Origin: Lineus longissimus
Taxonomy: Eukaryota; Nemertea; Pilidiophora; Heteronemertea; Lineidae
Assembly: GCF_910592395.1 (NCBI RefSeq)
Contig: NC_088309.1
Coordinates: forward strand, 18,976,599-19,040,598
Reading direction: 5' to 3'
DNA length: 64,000 nucleotides
In this document: positions 47,258 to 60,096 of the stretch, piece by piece
Layout of the letters: each line of letters starts with the position of its first letter
Numbering within the stretch: the stretch's first letter is position 1
Translations under genes and position numbers: made by a program
The notes under the pieces: model-generated
The model's input: only the letters and a program-made list of their open reading frames with translations
Told to the model about the DNA's origin: nothing
The model's database searches: none

Positions 47258-50200
47258 CTGTAAAGATAGAGAGTGAAATGTAATTAATCGTGAAAAATAT
47301 CACAATTAGTTATAAATCTGAAAAGAAAGAAAATTGATAAATTCGACAGTAGGTTTTCTGAAAAAACAAAACATATAGATGAGGTCATGTTCTGGCTTGG
47401 TCTTCGAGTCAATTCCATAGTTCTGACAGAAGGGGGGTCTTAGGTCAGTGAAACTAAAGTATTTAGCTGAGTTGTACACAAGGCTCTCAAGTGCTCTTCT
47501 CAAGATACTAGACTTTTCCTTAGCAAATATTTTCACAAAGGCCACTTTGGATTGTTATCTAAACAATTTGCTTAACTTTGCCAGCAGTAGTGATCTTCAG
47601 ATCAACATTTTTAATAACATTTTTTAATTCTTATACTGCGTGGAAAATAGATATGGCAATTTATCGGAAGAAAGAGTATCAAGTATCAAACCATGTTGAG
47701 TTGAGTGGCATTTTATATTATAGATTCTAGATATTCAAGCAAAGATAACTGGAACATACATTCCATGTAAATCTGGTTCCATCCTTATTGCATCATGGCT
47801 GCCCACTCAGTTGATAACTATACACCCCTCTGGCTTCAGCCAAAACCCAAAGACTTAACATTTTTCAGGTTAACAGAATTATTCTTACACTGAAAGCACA
47901 CTGAAGCAACATTTTGAAACTAGAGGCATTTCTGATTCATGAACGCAGAAATATCTTTGAATATTTCAAGCTAAATGGTTGGATTTGACAATTTGAGGAG
48001 TACTGAGCATGCCACCGGAATCGCGAATCTAATCGGATTGACAGATCAAGAGATAGGTATTGCTGGGAGCAATGATTCACAAATTATATCACATTTTGAT
48101 ATTTCATAAAGTACAAATGTACTTCCATACCTCACTGGAAATATTTCGCTTCAGAAGCATCTCCATATACTGGAAACTAGGAGATGTTTGCCCGATTTAA
48201 AAAACACTTCCCTGAATGAGAGGCTCAGAGTACATATGTATCATATATATTCCATTCCTACCAGATACAACTATGCTTTACATGTACATGTAAACTTCCT
48301 GTTATATTTATGTACGAATCTGATGTCATTGCATTTTTAGTTGTCTATTTTGTAAAGCGCATAATTTTGATACCATGTTTGTTTACTTGAATAACTGGGT
48401 TTTATGTTCAGTTAAAAATGAAGATATTCTAAATGTACCCTAGAGCAACAATTCAGACATTTTTGTCTCGCCATGACAAACGATTAACAAACATTCCAAT
48501 GTTTTCACAAACTCTACTGAATCGTGTAAATATTTAAATGAAATTAATCAAACATATCATAATTTCAGCAAGCAGTTGGATTAAAATACTTTGTAAAAGG
48601 CGTGTGGATTTTTTCCAACAAACATGAACGAAGCAGTACATGTGAATAAACAGTATGAAGATTCACAGTGTCCTGGAAACTGCTCAGATTTACAAATGTG
48701 AACTTATTCCTGCCTTAGGTGTTACCAGACTATTCAAAACTCCACATTTTAAAACGCGTTTCAAGACAAGTTTAAGCTTGCAGATAAGATCATGCTTTTC
48801 TCTCTCCCAGACGCTTCACAAGCCATATTCGCTACAGCTACTTTCCTGATGAAGAATGCAGATCACATGAAGGTTTTTGTCATTCCTCTGATGATATTCC
48901 GGTCACAATCGTTGTGACAATACATCTTGTATAATGTATCGTCCTTGGGGTGTCACGCCTGTCTCCTGTGAGATCGACTGCTCTGATTTACAGGTGCACC
49001 ATCGCCAATACTGATGAGCAAAATATGCTGAGAAAAGTCCAAGTGTGACAACTGAGATGATCCTTTTTTCGTTTGCTACCGCTATACAAATGATGTTATG
49101 CTAATCATAGTTTGCATTCCACCAGTGCTGTTGTAACTCAGCTCAAAAAGCAATTAGCAAACAAGCTAACTCAATCAAATTAAAATGCAACATCAAAGTA
49201 ACATGATCTTAAATTATGTAAGACTCGAGCTGAGCGTACATATCTGACGGCATTGTTTTTTTGCCGAGGAACCATTTGATGTAACAGTAGTTACAACCAA
49301 AGACCAACGGCCTCAGCCCCCCCTGGGCGTTTAATTGGAGACCACACACTCAATGACAACATGGTAGTTCAAACAACTCGTTGGATTGAACTGTTGTAGA
49401 ACGCATAGAAGAAGAACTCAAGGTAAGCTAATCCATCAAGAAGAGATTCAACTAAAAAGATGCTATTCACAGGAATGCCATCACAAGAAGCTACCTTAAA
49501 TTATTGATAAACCTCACATATATAACTCAAAGTATAGTATTACATGCCACGCAAACGACCGGTTTACATTACAGCAACCTGCAATAATTATTGCATGCAA
49601 CAAAAAATGCTCATATGCGGTGGTCATCGTGTGGGCTGTGACAAGAATTGGTGATCGCAACTAACAAGGGGGTTAACACTTGAAATTGCCAAGACAAAAG
49701 GGCACGAACTCCTTTAAAAGTAACAGTACGAGACAAAGGTATGCCCCTTGCCCTCATTTCCATTCTTCGTCCCCCGACGGAAGTCCGACAAGTGTTCAAC
49801 CCAGCAATCCAGGGAAGCCGCAGCCAAGAACGATCAATCGGATATCACTGATCAGCCTAATGAAGCATACTTATACCTAAGGCGATCATTGTGAGGGAAG
49901 TCAGAGATCATACATGTATGGTATCACTACACAGCAGACCAACGATATAACTGTTTGTCCCTATTTTCATTTGGGTCTTTTGCATGAAATAGTTGTTGGC
50001 ACTTCTTCTTGGGAAATTCATCAGTTAGGAAATATCTGAGACTTCTTCCTCTGTGTTCAACTGATTAAACTTTTACATTGTTCATTTTTAGGATGTGGCA
50101 GGGTGACATAAGCTCTGTTATTGTTTCCCATAGTTTTTCTTGGAAAGTTGTAGGCCCTTGCCAGATTTCCTCTCAGTTGGTGATCAGAGGTCACATCTTC

Positions 50201-53200
50201 CAGGATGAGTTCTGGTGTTTGGTTGGAGAAGCCACATTCACAGATAGTAGAGTCATGCAGGCCCGAAGAGTGAGTTGATATCATGCATCTCAAGTCAAAT
50301 CTCGTGAAAAATAATGCCGACAAGATTGCAACCGTTCAACAGTACACTCAATTCCATAGAGACTTTTCCAAGTCTGGTAGTTAGACGAAGAGGCAAGTAT
50401 AGTCTATGCTTGGAAAAGGCCTAATGCCCACCCAGAACGCAACCAATATGAGTCACAAGGGGAAGTTCTCCATCATACCATCAGGGGAACATTCCAAATG
50501 GACCTTTCTGAGTCGATTGAGAAATACTTGAAACTGTCCGCATCAGAAGGGGACCCTTAACTTTCCCCCTTAGTACTGTTCAACTGGAAAGTCCAAAGCT
50601 CATGAGAAACGGCGTAATTTCTGGCAAGAGTGCATCCAATCTAAGTCACTGGAAGACTTTCTGTTCCACCCTCGGGAGACATTCCATTCAATATTGATAG
50701 ACAGTTTTCAATTTACGTGGTAGAGTGTTTAGTCGTTTGATGAAATGATCACCACCAATAGTGACAAGGGGGATATGGTAAAAGCATGGCCAAGGGCAAC
50801 TTTCTCAGCTAATGAGATATGAAATTGGGGAACACGCGCATAATTGACCAATACAAAAACAGCGAGGTTGAAGAGCCAAAGAAGGTTAACTCTTCCTTTT
50901 TGTCTTCAGAGCCACTTCTGGAGACATCCTAGCCTACCATCAATAGGGCCTGGGTTGCATACCTCCCCAGCTAAGCATGGCCAAGGGCTGCTATCAGAGC
51001 CGAGATATTAAAATGGTGAGGAGACTCTTCAATCTCTACTTCTGAGTTGTTAAAGAAAAAGTTTTTCAATCTTTTAAGAAGCGTTGTTATTCTTGGCATG
51101 GATAGGGCTTGGCATGAAATAAGAATAAGGTGACTAAACATATAACCTGCAACAAGTAAATAAAGACGCTTTTGCAACAGAAATGTCAAAGATTTCTAGG
51201 TGTGCTATTCCAGGCGTTTTGTTTCTAACATGGTAGATGATATAAGAAAGGCATCAAAATTCACAAAGAGGCCTATCCTGTGTCATCAACGATGGGATCT
51301 TAGTGACTTATTTGACCTTTAGATACAAAGTTCAAGGAAGAATGGCATCCCGGCACCTAAGATTGATGTTGTTTACATTTGGGACAAGAGAAAAGGCCAG
51401 CTGATTGAACGAACCCAAGATGACGTCAACTGATCAATCACTGGGCCAATATCTATATGAAGTGGTCACAGTTTTGCTTTCCTGATATAAAGGATTGATT
51501 TTATAATCTATCCCAGCTAATATACAAGGTCAGATAGCCTAAGAAAGGCTTAAAAATCAGAAACAAAGTCTCGAACCAAAGCTACAATGACGAAGCAACA
51601 AAGGATGACGTCAAACAAACAATATGAATATCGAATCTTCATCGGACGGTCAAGAATACGCATTATAGGTGTAAGATCTCACCCAGATGATACGTTAAAT
51701 TGTTTGGGACGGTATCTAAGGTGCGAATACCTCACTCAGATCTATATCATAATACTATAAGGCGGCTCGCTAAAGTGCCATTTGGGGGTCGTGTTTCGTC
51801 TCGAAATTTTGCACGTTTGCAGGTGATATGTTATCCTGATGCAACGTCATGTTTATTTTCGGAAATTTACTTCAGCGGAGCAGTAATGAGGGATTTTTAA
51901 TCGGACTCGGTCAATTCTCCTTATCACTCACGGAAGCCAAGCCATTGCTGTTCAGTTATGCAGGGGATTAATGAATCACCTGCACTCCCTGTGGGGTGAC
52001 TAACACTACCTGTTGAACGGCTGGCTGTAGGGGGATGATTGGAACAGCCTGTACACGTGTTGACCTGCTGAACCAAGGTTAATGTTATTTTCAATCCACG
52101 ATTGTAGGTCACCTGATCTTCGAGATTTCGCGGGAAAGAAATTGTAAACAAACGCATGTGTGCAGTTCAAATGTAAACAAAAATGTATTTTGATACTTTT
52201 GGTTGCTGGACTTGGGTTTTCCCGCAGTAAGGAGCTGGGGTCAAATTGATGGTCTATCGTATATTGGTACTGTACTAGCCAGAGCTAGCCCTTGATTATG
52301 AAGGGATTTTCAAATTAAGGTTACAATGGTATGTTTATGTGCTCACCACCACAGCTTTCAAAATTTGATGTATCTGAAGAGGCACTCTGAACTTGGCATG
52401 GCCTTATCAAGGAGCTGCTCACGGTGCTGAACTTCTAGCTTGCCTGTCGACTAAGTGCCTTGCCCGAGATCATGCTACATGTAGGAGGAGCACGCATTTT
52501 AAAGTTTTAGTAGTGATAGTGCAATTGGTCCGAGCCATTTGGAGGCCGACATGTGAAGACCTATCTGGGTTCTCCTTCATCTCCGTATAAAAAGGGGCAT
52601 ATTGCTGACTAAGGAACGAGGTATATTCACATTGCCTCACCATCTCATTCGGACCAATTGATTTACTTTTATATGCACGCATACATCACGCCATTTCAGG
52701 GTCCGAGTCTGTGGACAAATGGTTGGTTTAATTTGTCTCTTCGATATTGCACCTTTGATATTGCATTATATTTTCATTGCAATTCAATCTATTCAAGGTA
52801 TAGCCCATTTGAACCTGCCTGCGCCACGGGTACAATGCTAGTATGTGAGATCATTTGGGACAGCATCTAACATGTCCAAGGTGATAATATCTCACTTGGG
52901 TATGACATTTAAGATGTTCAAGGCATCCAAGGTGACGCCCACTGTCTATCAACGATGCTGACAGTTTGGAACAAAGTCACGCTGACGGAACCAACGAAGA
53001 TAAAATCAAGCAAGCAATCACATGAATAACTGCAAGGAATCTTTATCAAATAGTCACGACTATGCTTCTGAAGGGTTACTATCTCACTTCGAATATGTCA
53101 AATCTTTGAGATTTGCATCAAAACGATTAAGAAGAAACCGACATGCATCTTTTGTCACCACTCGCAATCTCAGTAACGTATGTGACCTTTTATGTGCAAC

Positions 53201-56200
53201 TTAGCTTCTTCATTTCAAAGAGATACCAAGTCAATATACCGCAGTGTCAATGTCTTGCCCCGATCGATGCATCCAGAGATTGGGTCTGATGGTGGAATGG
53301 AGCAACATGTCAAACACCAAACTGAATCAATTCATCACAGTGACGTCAACGCTGCACCCATGAAATGAGCATACCGAAAACGCTCAATGCTGTTGATATT
53401 TTGGAGCAGGCGAAAAACAATTTGGTACCAGTGCACTGCATCATATCTCACGTATTTTAAAGAGAGAAAGTCTCACATCCCATGGAATGAGTCAGAGCCT
53501 AACTAAACTAACTTCAAAACGGTAGTATAACTGGCATTTTTATTTCATATTCATGATAGGCCGTTGTCAGTTTGGGTGAATCACACGAGTAATTCATTCC
53601 TCGCCCACTAACAATTCATTATGTATCAACTCTGCGACATGCATGCCACGTGAAAATTCCTTTAATGTTTGCTCGAAGTTGATTTCGATCAACATGTCAT
53701 GTACCGCTCGCAAAAGTGCATTCCACATGCGAGAGTGGAGGATTTCTGATGTGGCTCTAAATAAGAAATTGGCAACTTTTCAAACTGTGATCTTCTTATC
53801 ACCTTTTGTGTCCTTAAAATTCTCAAAGTCATTGACAGTGGAACTTGTCAACACCCAGAACATGGGCATTTTATTTTCACATCACAAAAAAATCGTTTAT
53901 TTCGAAAAACAACAAGGTTTCGTAATCCGACAAAATAAAAGTATGAAGTTTTTTTCTTCAGAAATCTGAATCGCCAAAGTAAAAAGGGCATGAAATTTAT
54001 ATTTTGATTGCAATTTATAGTTTATCGTAATCATCTTTATAGAAACATTGGTTTAAACCTGCATGGGAATCTATAAACTGTCACAGATGCCCCTCTCCCA
54101 GGTGACAAGGTCCTCTCCCTCCACTGACTTCTACCACCACATCGAGTTATGTAAGTGACTTTCTTAACAGCTTCCCCTTTGTCTCTCGCCATTGTTTCAT
54201 TAACTTTCTCACCCTTGAACGCTGCGAGCAAACCGTGTGGACAAACACAACACAATCTGCTCAGCCTAGCAAACGCAATTTGTTGATACTGTCCATCCAA
54301 GTCATTTCACACATGTTGATTCATCTTCATGGATCATTCACGAGACGAAGCATGAAAAAACACGTCCATTACCATGTCGAATACCAAGTTACATCCTTTG
54401 ACTTGGTTGCAGCTTCTGTTTGAAGTCAGGTGACTCCCATAGAAGTGGTTCAGGTTAAGAATGATTAGACCGGTGAGCCACAATTTTGCTACTTTAGTAT
54501 ACAGTAAAGAAAGCAAAGGCATTTCGAAAAACTTTGAATTGTGAAAAAAATCTTTAAAAAGTTTGACTCAATTTTAAAAGTCTGAATTACAACTCTTAAG
54601 GACCCAAACAATTCTCCCCCTCCATCAGACTTACCATATAGCACACACCAACACATTATTTAGACGAACATGACCGTCCATCTCAAAATCAATAGCAAAG
54701 ATCCATTGGTTCTGCCGGTAGGTCAATAAAACATTGTCGATGCAAGCGAGAATGAATTAACCATTGACATATAACATACAGTCGGGAGGAGTGTATGATG
54801 CTGCTTATCAACTGGGAGTGCTGCGCCAATAAAATGATTGCCTGATAGCTGCAGCAAGAGTCAGCCATTTTATTGCTTCTACGAGATTTAATACGAAAAA
54901 ATAAGTTGCGTGTTCGATTACTACTTACACGACAGAAGTACCTTCATAGATTCTATGATGGCCTATGGGAGATCCATTGATGGAGATTCCATCATAGATT
55001 CAATGAGATGCGTCCCATATAAATGGCAAGCACAAGTACAAACCCATGAAACTGGCTCATTTATTCAGGAGCAGGTAAAAATGACTTCTCATTAGGCATT
55101 GAGAGACCCACCTGGAGGGATGTATTGCCTATTGAGGCAGGGAGAGCCTGGTTGATATGGAAGTCAGGTAATTCTCATAATCGTCGCTTAATTCTGATGA
55201 CCACTTTACTTATTTCCGTGTTCCTCATAAGCTGTCCATATCGCTAACATTGGTAATGGTACTCCATCACCAGTCACCATCAGGATTTGAGAGTTTCATG
55301 CTCAATGGTTGCTTTTAGTCTAAATGGAAATGTGATTGAAAACAGGCAAAGAAAAATCAAATTGTACATCAAATTGTACATCAAATTTTGCAGGATTAAC
55401 CAACACATGGTTCAGGTGATGATACCTCAAAATAGCAGTAATGGCTTTAGACAAAAGCAAGTCATTACCACAAATTGAATTTCAGACTCAGAAAATGTTT
55501 TTGGAATCCTGATGACACATGCACCATGATTTGGTACTCTTTCTATGTATACGACAAGTACAGTGCCCACTGGGGGCGACCAATGCAGTATTGTCAGCAG
55601 CAACTGGCCATAATCAGATTTGCCAAAACACTTATTGTACATCCATCAGCCTTCCCAAAACCCCAACCTTACATTGATCGTCGATGCACGCAGATTTCCT
55701 AAAACCCTAATCTTTCATACACAGAGTAAAAACAGCTGTATGATTCAGATTCACAGAAATAATCGTGCATTGGGATATCATCACTTTTTACCACATACAC
55801 TTAAGCACGTTATTTCCTCAATTATATCAATTTAGAAGTGATGGTTTGACCTGATGGTGATCAATGGTTAGTTCTAATGGGACCAATACACATACTACAA
55901 AATTAGATCACAGAATCATAATTATATGAATCTGCTGTAAGCTTAATACGAGCGTTGTATTGGAATATGAAATAATACCAGTAGCATGAGTCATACTCTG
56001 GCATTAGTTTTCGTTTGGTTTTGGAAAAAAAGCCAAAATGTTCTATGCCAGATAGTTTTGGCAATATCACTGTCAGAGTGGTCTAAGCCCAATGCAACCA
56101 TCCTTTTTTTTTCCTTACAGGGGTTTTGTTCCCCTAAAGCCATGCTCGTTCTACCAAGCTTGGACCACTGAGGACATTCGTTAAATCTAACACGGCACCA

Positions 56201-57022
56201 TATGGTTTGACAGACATTGCTGCAAGCCATGTCGTAACCAATGATTCATTCTATTCCAATGTACACACATGTACACACACATCACACAGTAACAAGAACA
56301 TCCTGGCTAGCCCACGATGAATCCATAGGGTGGCCTTCGCAGCTAGGCACACATAATCAAAAAGTCATTCAAAAAGTTATCATCGCCGAAATGATGTAAA
56401 TCCAGATCGGATCCACAGGTAATTGGGCTGCACCCAAGAGCCTTGCAAGATGACCTTACCAAGGACATGGACCATGGATTAAGCCATACTATACCATTGC
56501 AATGATGGTAAATGACATTCCTTTTTTGCCTAAATGTTGTTCACCAAGATGGGACTCATAGGTAATTTGCTGCAGCGCACAGGGGAATGGAGAGATTACC
56601 TCACCAAGGACACAGTCCATCGCCGTGAATTGAATTATAGGCAGGACTTGACTACAAACCATTTGTTATATTTATGCTCAGGAGATGAAAATACCAGATC
56701 TTACAGCTTTCCCAAGATGCACTTAAAGTGCCTTTTACCATATTCTCAGAGGAACGAGCAACCCGAATCCTTCAAGAGAATGTCAGAAATGTTGAACTAT
56801 TCGGAAATAACTTGTCACACGCTGTCACGCAGCAAGCATAGTAGGAGACTTGATGTCAGAAGGACTGCACTAACTGTAGTTCTTTCTGTCAACCCCTTGA
56901 CATAACACTTTCCGAAACGACAATGCTTCAGCACAACTGACAGTTTTTGTCCACAGACTCGGCTGATTTGTTCTTGCAACCTTTTGATCAAAGGATCCAG
57001 ACTAGTTGATTTGTAGCAAACT
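47258..57022. other. Upstream unc-13 intron or 5' flank, no exon identified
   Basis: I searched the minus strand for the first half of C2A (a strand like FNTYVTLK and SWEQDF) and found no match with splice sites. Diverged repeats occur at about 56290-56660 and perhaps 50380-51000, and underlie the 123-codon plus-strand frame at 56534, which I do not call. No supported gene. Confidence 0.45.
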
Positions 57023-57130
57023 TGTCAACAGGTTTGATTAGCTGGGGTAGAAGTCGTCAACAGGTTTGATTAGAGGGAGATATTGTCAACTGGTTTGATT
57101 AGTGGGGGCAGAAATTGTCAACAGTTTGAT
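57023..57130. repeat. ~31-bp tandem repeat, four copies
   Basis: gtcaacaggtttgattag recurs at 57023, 57055, 57084 and 57116 with a G-rich spacer (ctggggtagaa, agggagat, tgggggcagaa). Confidence 0.85.
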
Positions 57131-58194
57131 TACGCATTATAGTTGAATACTTGCTTACAGGCCGACTGGGATGGTAGCTGTACTCATAACCTGATAACTA
57201 GGTTGTATACCAGGTTCAACCAAAACAAGACATTGCTCTTTCTTCCAATCCTTCGGCAAGATGCCCAAGTCCACAGTTAACTAAGACAAAGAAACCTCAA
57301 AAACTACCCAACAGCAGGAACAATGGATATTATTTTCCTCACAACATCCGAACTGAAGCCACAGTAAGCCTAACCCTGAGGTGTGGGGATGGTATTCCCT
57401 TACCTGAGTAGGTGGCTCATGGTACACTATATGGCTTCTCACTATACATAACAGAGGTAGCCTTAGGGCAACCCACACCAATGCTTTCTTAGTTGTTAAA
57501 GGAACAAACTTCAAATTCAACTTCAAACTTAAAGGTTTTTTAACCGAAGTTGGAGAAGCCAACTTTAGTACATCAGTCAACAGTTTCACACAACAGCAAT
57601 GTCAGAAAAACATGGGTTATACCTCACAGCGCATCGGACATGGTCAAATCAAAATTTAGTGTAATCAACAATAAAGATGGCCACAGCAACAATGTTCGAA
57701 CAAATGGCTTCGAAAAAGGCAGAGAAATGTGGCATCAGCGACAGTCCACTTGGGCTAGAAAAAGCTCATGTTCACAAGTTTTACATTCTCTATCAAGCAT
57801 AAATGAAGACAAGACAGGTCAAGTCTAGACTTCATTACTTCTAGCTTCTATTGTTTCAACAGTTTCCTATTATAAAGACAGTAGCCTCAGACATGTATTT
57901 CTATCTGCCACTGGTCCTCACTGACTCTCACTCAACCCCATCACGTCTGATACGAAGATGGTATGACATCATGCCAATGCTACAGATACCCATAACACTC
58001 CCTTACTTATGACCGATCCTGCTAAAATATTGATGAATCTAGCTGCTACTTGTCTGTATGGTAAAAGCACGATTAGCTAATGTATAGAGGAGTAATGCTG
58101 GCTATCTATGACAGATTAAGTAAATGCTTCTGACAAGGGTCGATCACACAAATGACGATGCTGTGCCTGCTGCCAGCCTCAGAAATTGTAAAGA
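57131..58194. other. No feature seen
   Basis: A 102-codon minus-strand frame at 57281 has no recognisable domain or splice context. Confidence 0.45.
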
Positions 58195-58735
58195 ATTCAT
58201 GACTTCTGTCAAAAGTTTCCTGACAAGGCACATGGCCACATTGCTATCAAAGGGAGTTCTCCTGACATGGAATGTTGCCATATTGCCATCAAAGGGAGTA
58301 TCCTGACAAGGCATATTGTCACACTTCCATCCAAGGGAGTTCTCCTGACAAGGCATGTTGCCCCATTGCTATCAAAGGGATTTCTCCTGATTAGGCATGT
58401 TGCCACATTGCTATCAAAGGGAGTCCTCCTGACAAGGCATGTTGCAACATTCCTACCAAAGGGAGTTCTCCTGCCAGGGCTTGTTGCCTCATTGCTATCA
58501 AAGGGAGTTCTCCTGACAAGGCATGTTGCAATATTGCCGTCAAAGGGAGTTTCCTGACAAGGCATATTGTCACACTTCCATCCAAGGGAGTTCTCCTGAC
58601 AATACATGTTGCCCCACTGCCATCAAAGAGAGTTCTTCTCACAAGAAACATTGCCACTTTGCTATCCAAGGGAGTTCTCCTGATGAGGAACATTGCCACA
58701 TTGCTACTAAAGGGAGTCTCTACTGCTGAGAGAAT
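58195..58735. repeat. ~42-bp minisatellite, about 13 copies
   Basis: Unit of the form gacaaggcatgttgccacat tgctatcaaagggagttctcct, with some 41-bp units. Period of 14 codons gives open frames of up to 132 codons on both strands, which are artefacts. Confidence 0.95.
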
Positions 58736-59917
58736 CCCTTCAAAGAACATTCTCTAGTGCACATTCAATCCACTTGGTACATTGTTGTACAACCAAGTGG
58801 TAAGAAACCGACATCTTTCCGATGTGGAATTAAAAACACCATCATCTTGTCGCAAACCGGAGAAGGACTAATTTACAACAATTAGCCACAGGCTGGAGAT
58901 GGAAATTACTGATGATGAATTTTTCCCATCATTGCGCTTTGCAATTTAAGAACAATCTGTGAGATTATTAAAAGTTCCCTAAGGGGGAGAAGCGAAGCTC
59001 TGGCAATTTTACCCCACAATAAAGACTTCGGGTGATTTCAATCATAGATTTCGAATTGGGAGAAGTGGAATACCGCCGAACCAAGTTTTTCACCAGATGA
59101 AACTAAGATGTTAAGAGCCCAGTTTCGACTGAATGATCAGTTTACATATTGACCCAAAAATAATAAATTTAAAATGTAGAGGTTCACATACTTGCTATGC
59201 AGTCATGACATGTGCTATGAAACTAGTTTTGACCTGTATGATTTTGAATCACCCTGATTTTTTCTGCCATAGATTTTTGTCCATATGGAATTTACAACAT
59301 TTCAAACTTCGTCAGATTGACAAACCAAATGACTGATTTGAAGTTCACAGACATGTTGTGCACAAAATCATTACATAACCCAAAGAAACATTGGATTCAA
59401 GCATCAAAGGGTTAATTTTCATTCTATGTGATAAAAGATGTACTATTTTCACCTGCATTGATTTGATGCTCCAAGTGATCCACACCATTGGCTAGCGCTA
59501 TGGGAACTCAAGAGGATATGGAGTGTGTAGGAGGAGAGATCAATAAATCTATTAATCTATTAATGTAGTTCATATTTCACATGACAGTGCTGTATACAGC
59601 CAATATCTATTACATATCACATACGGATCGGTATAACATTGTCATAAAGGGGATATTTTCGTGCATATTTTTGAAAATTGTGGCCACTCTTTTAGTTGTC
59701 CTTCATTGTGCATATTTCAAACAACGTCGCTGCATATACCCAATGCTGGACTCGTGACAAAAAGGTCATGGGTTCAAATCCTGTTGGAGACACATAGCTT
59801 AGTTTTTAGCTTAACTAAACAGGAGTGGACACCAATGTCAACTCAATAACACCCATCTGGCCCATTTGAAAGCTTGTCAAAAATTAGCAAAAATAACGAC
59901 TGTATATATAGCGAATA
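58736..59917. other. Flanking DNA with a tRNA-like fragment
   Basis: At about 59740-59795 the plus strand reads gctggactcgtgacaaaaag then gtcatgggttcaaatcctg. This resembles the anticodon arm and B box (GGTTCAAATCC) of a tRNA. The 5' half with the A box is missing, so it is a SINE or tRNA pseudogene remnant. Confidence 0.4.
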
Positions 59918-60096
59918 CAAAGAAACCTCTCTATTAAGGACTCCCTTGGGACTGAAACATCCTGTCCTTAACAGAGGGGTGTCCTGATTAGAGAGGTCAA
60001 ATTGAATGGAAACAACCAATTTGTAAACCAAAACTAGTGGCCTAACTTGAACGGTTGTTCTTAATAGAGAGGTGTCCGTTATGGGAGGTTGCAATG
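59918..60096. mobile_element. Short pogo/Tigger-like MITE (~0.18 kb), copy 2
   Basis: Flanked by TA (59916-59917 and 60097-60098). Shares with 10727-10903 the series ctctattaagga, gagaggtcaaat-gaatggaaa, ccaaaactagtg and atagagaggtgtc. Ends are degenerate. Confidence 0.7.

Noticed and set aside
51280-53110. Possible long diverged duplication (shared phrases around 'tttgggac-g-atctaa' and 'atctcac')
   Set aside because: Similarity is too patchy by eye; a dot-plot would be needed.
56534-56905. 123-codon plus-strand frame, longest outside arrays and elements
   Set aside because: Overlaps diverged repeats (accaaggacatggaccat / accaaggacacagtccat), has no known domain and no splice context.
58209-58750. 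119- and 132-codon frames with 14-residue repeats
   Set aside because: By-products of the 42-bp minisatellite.
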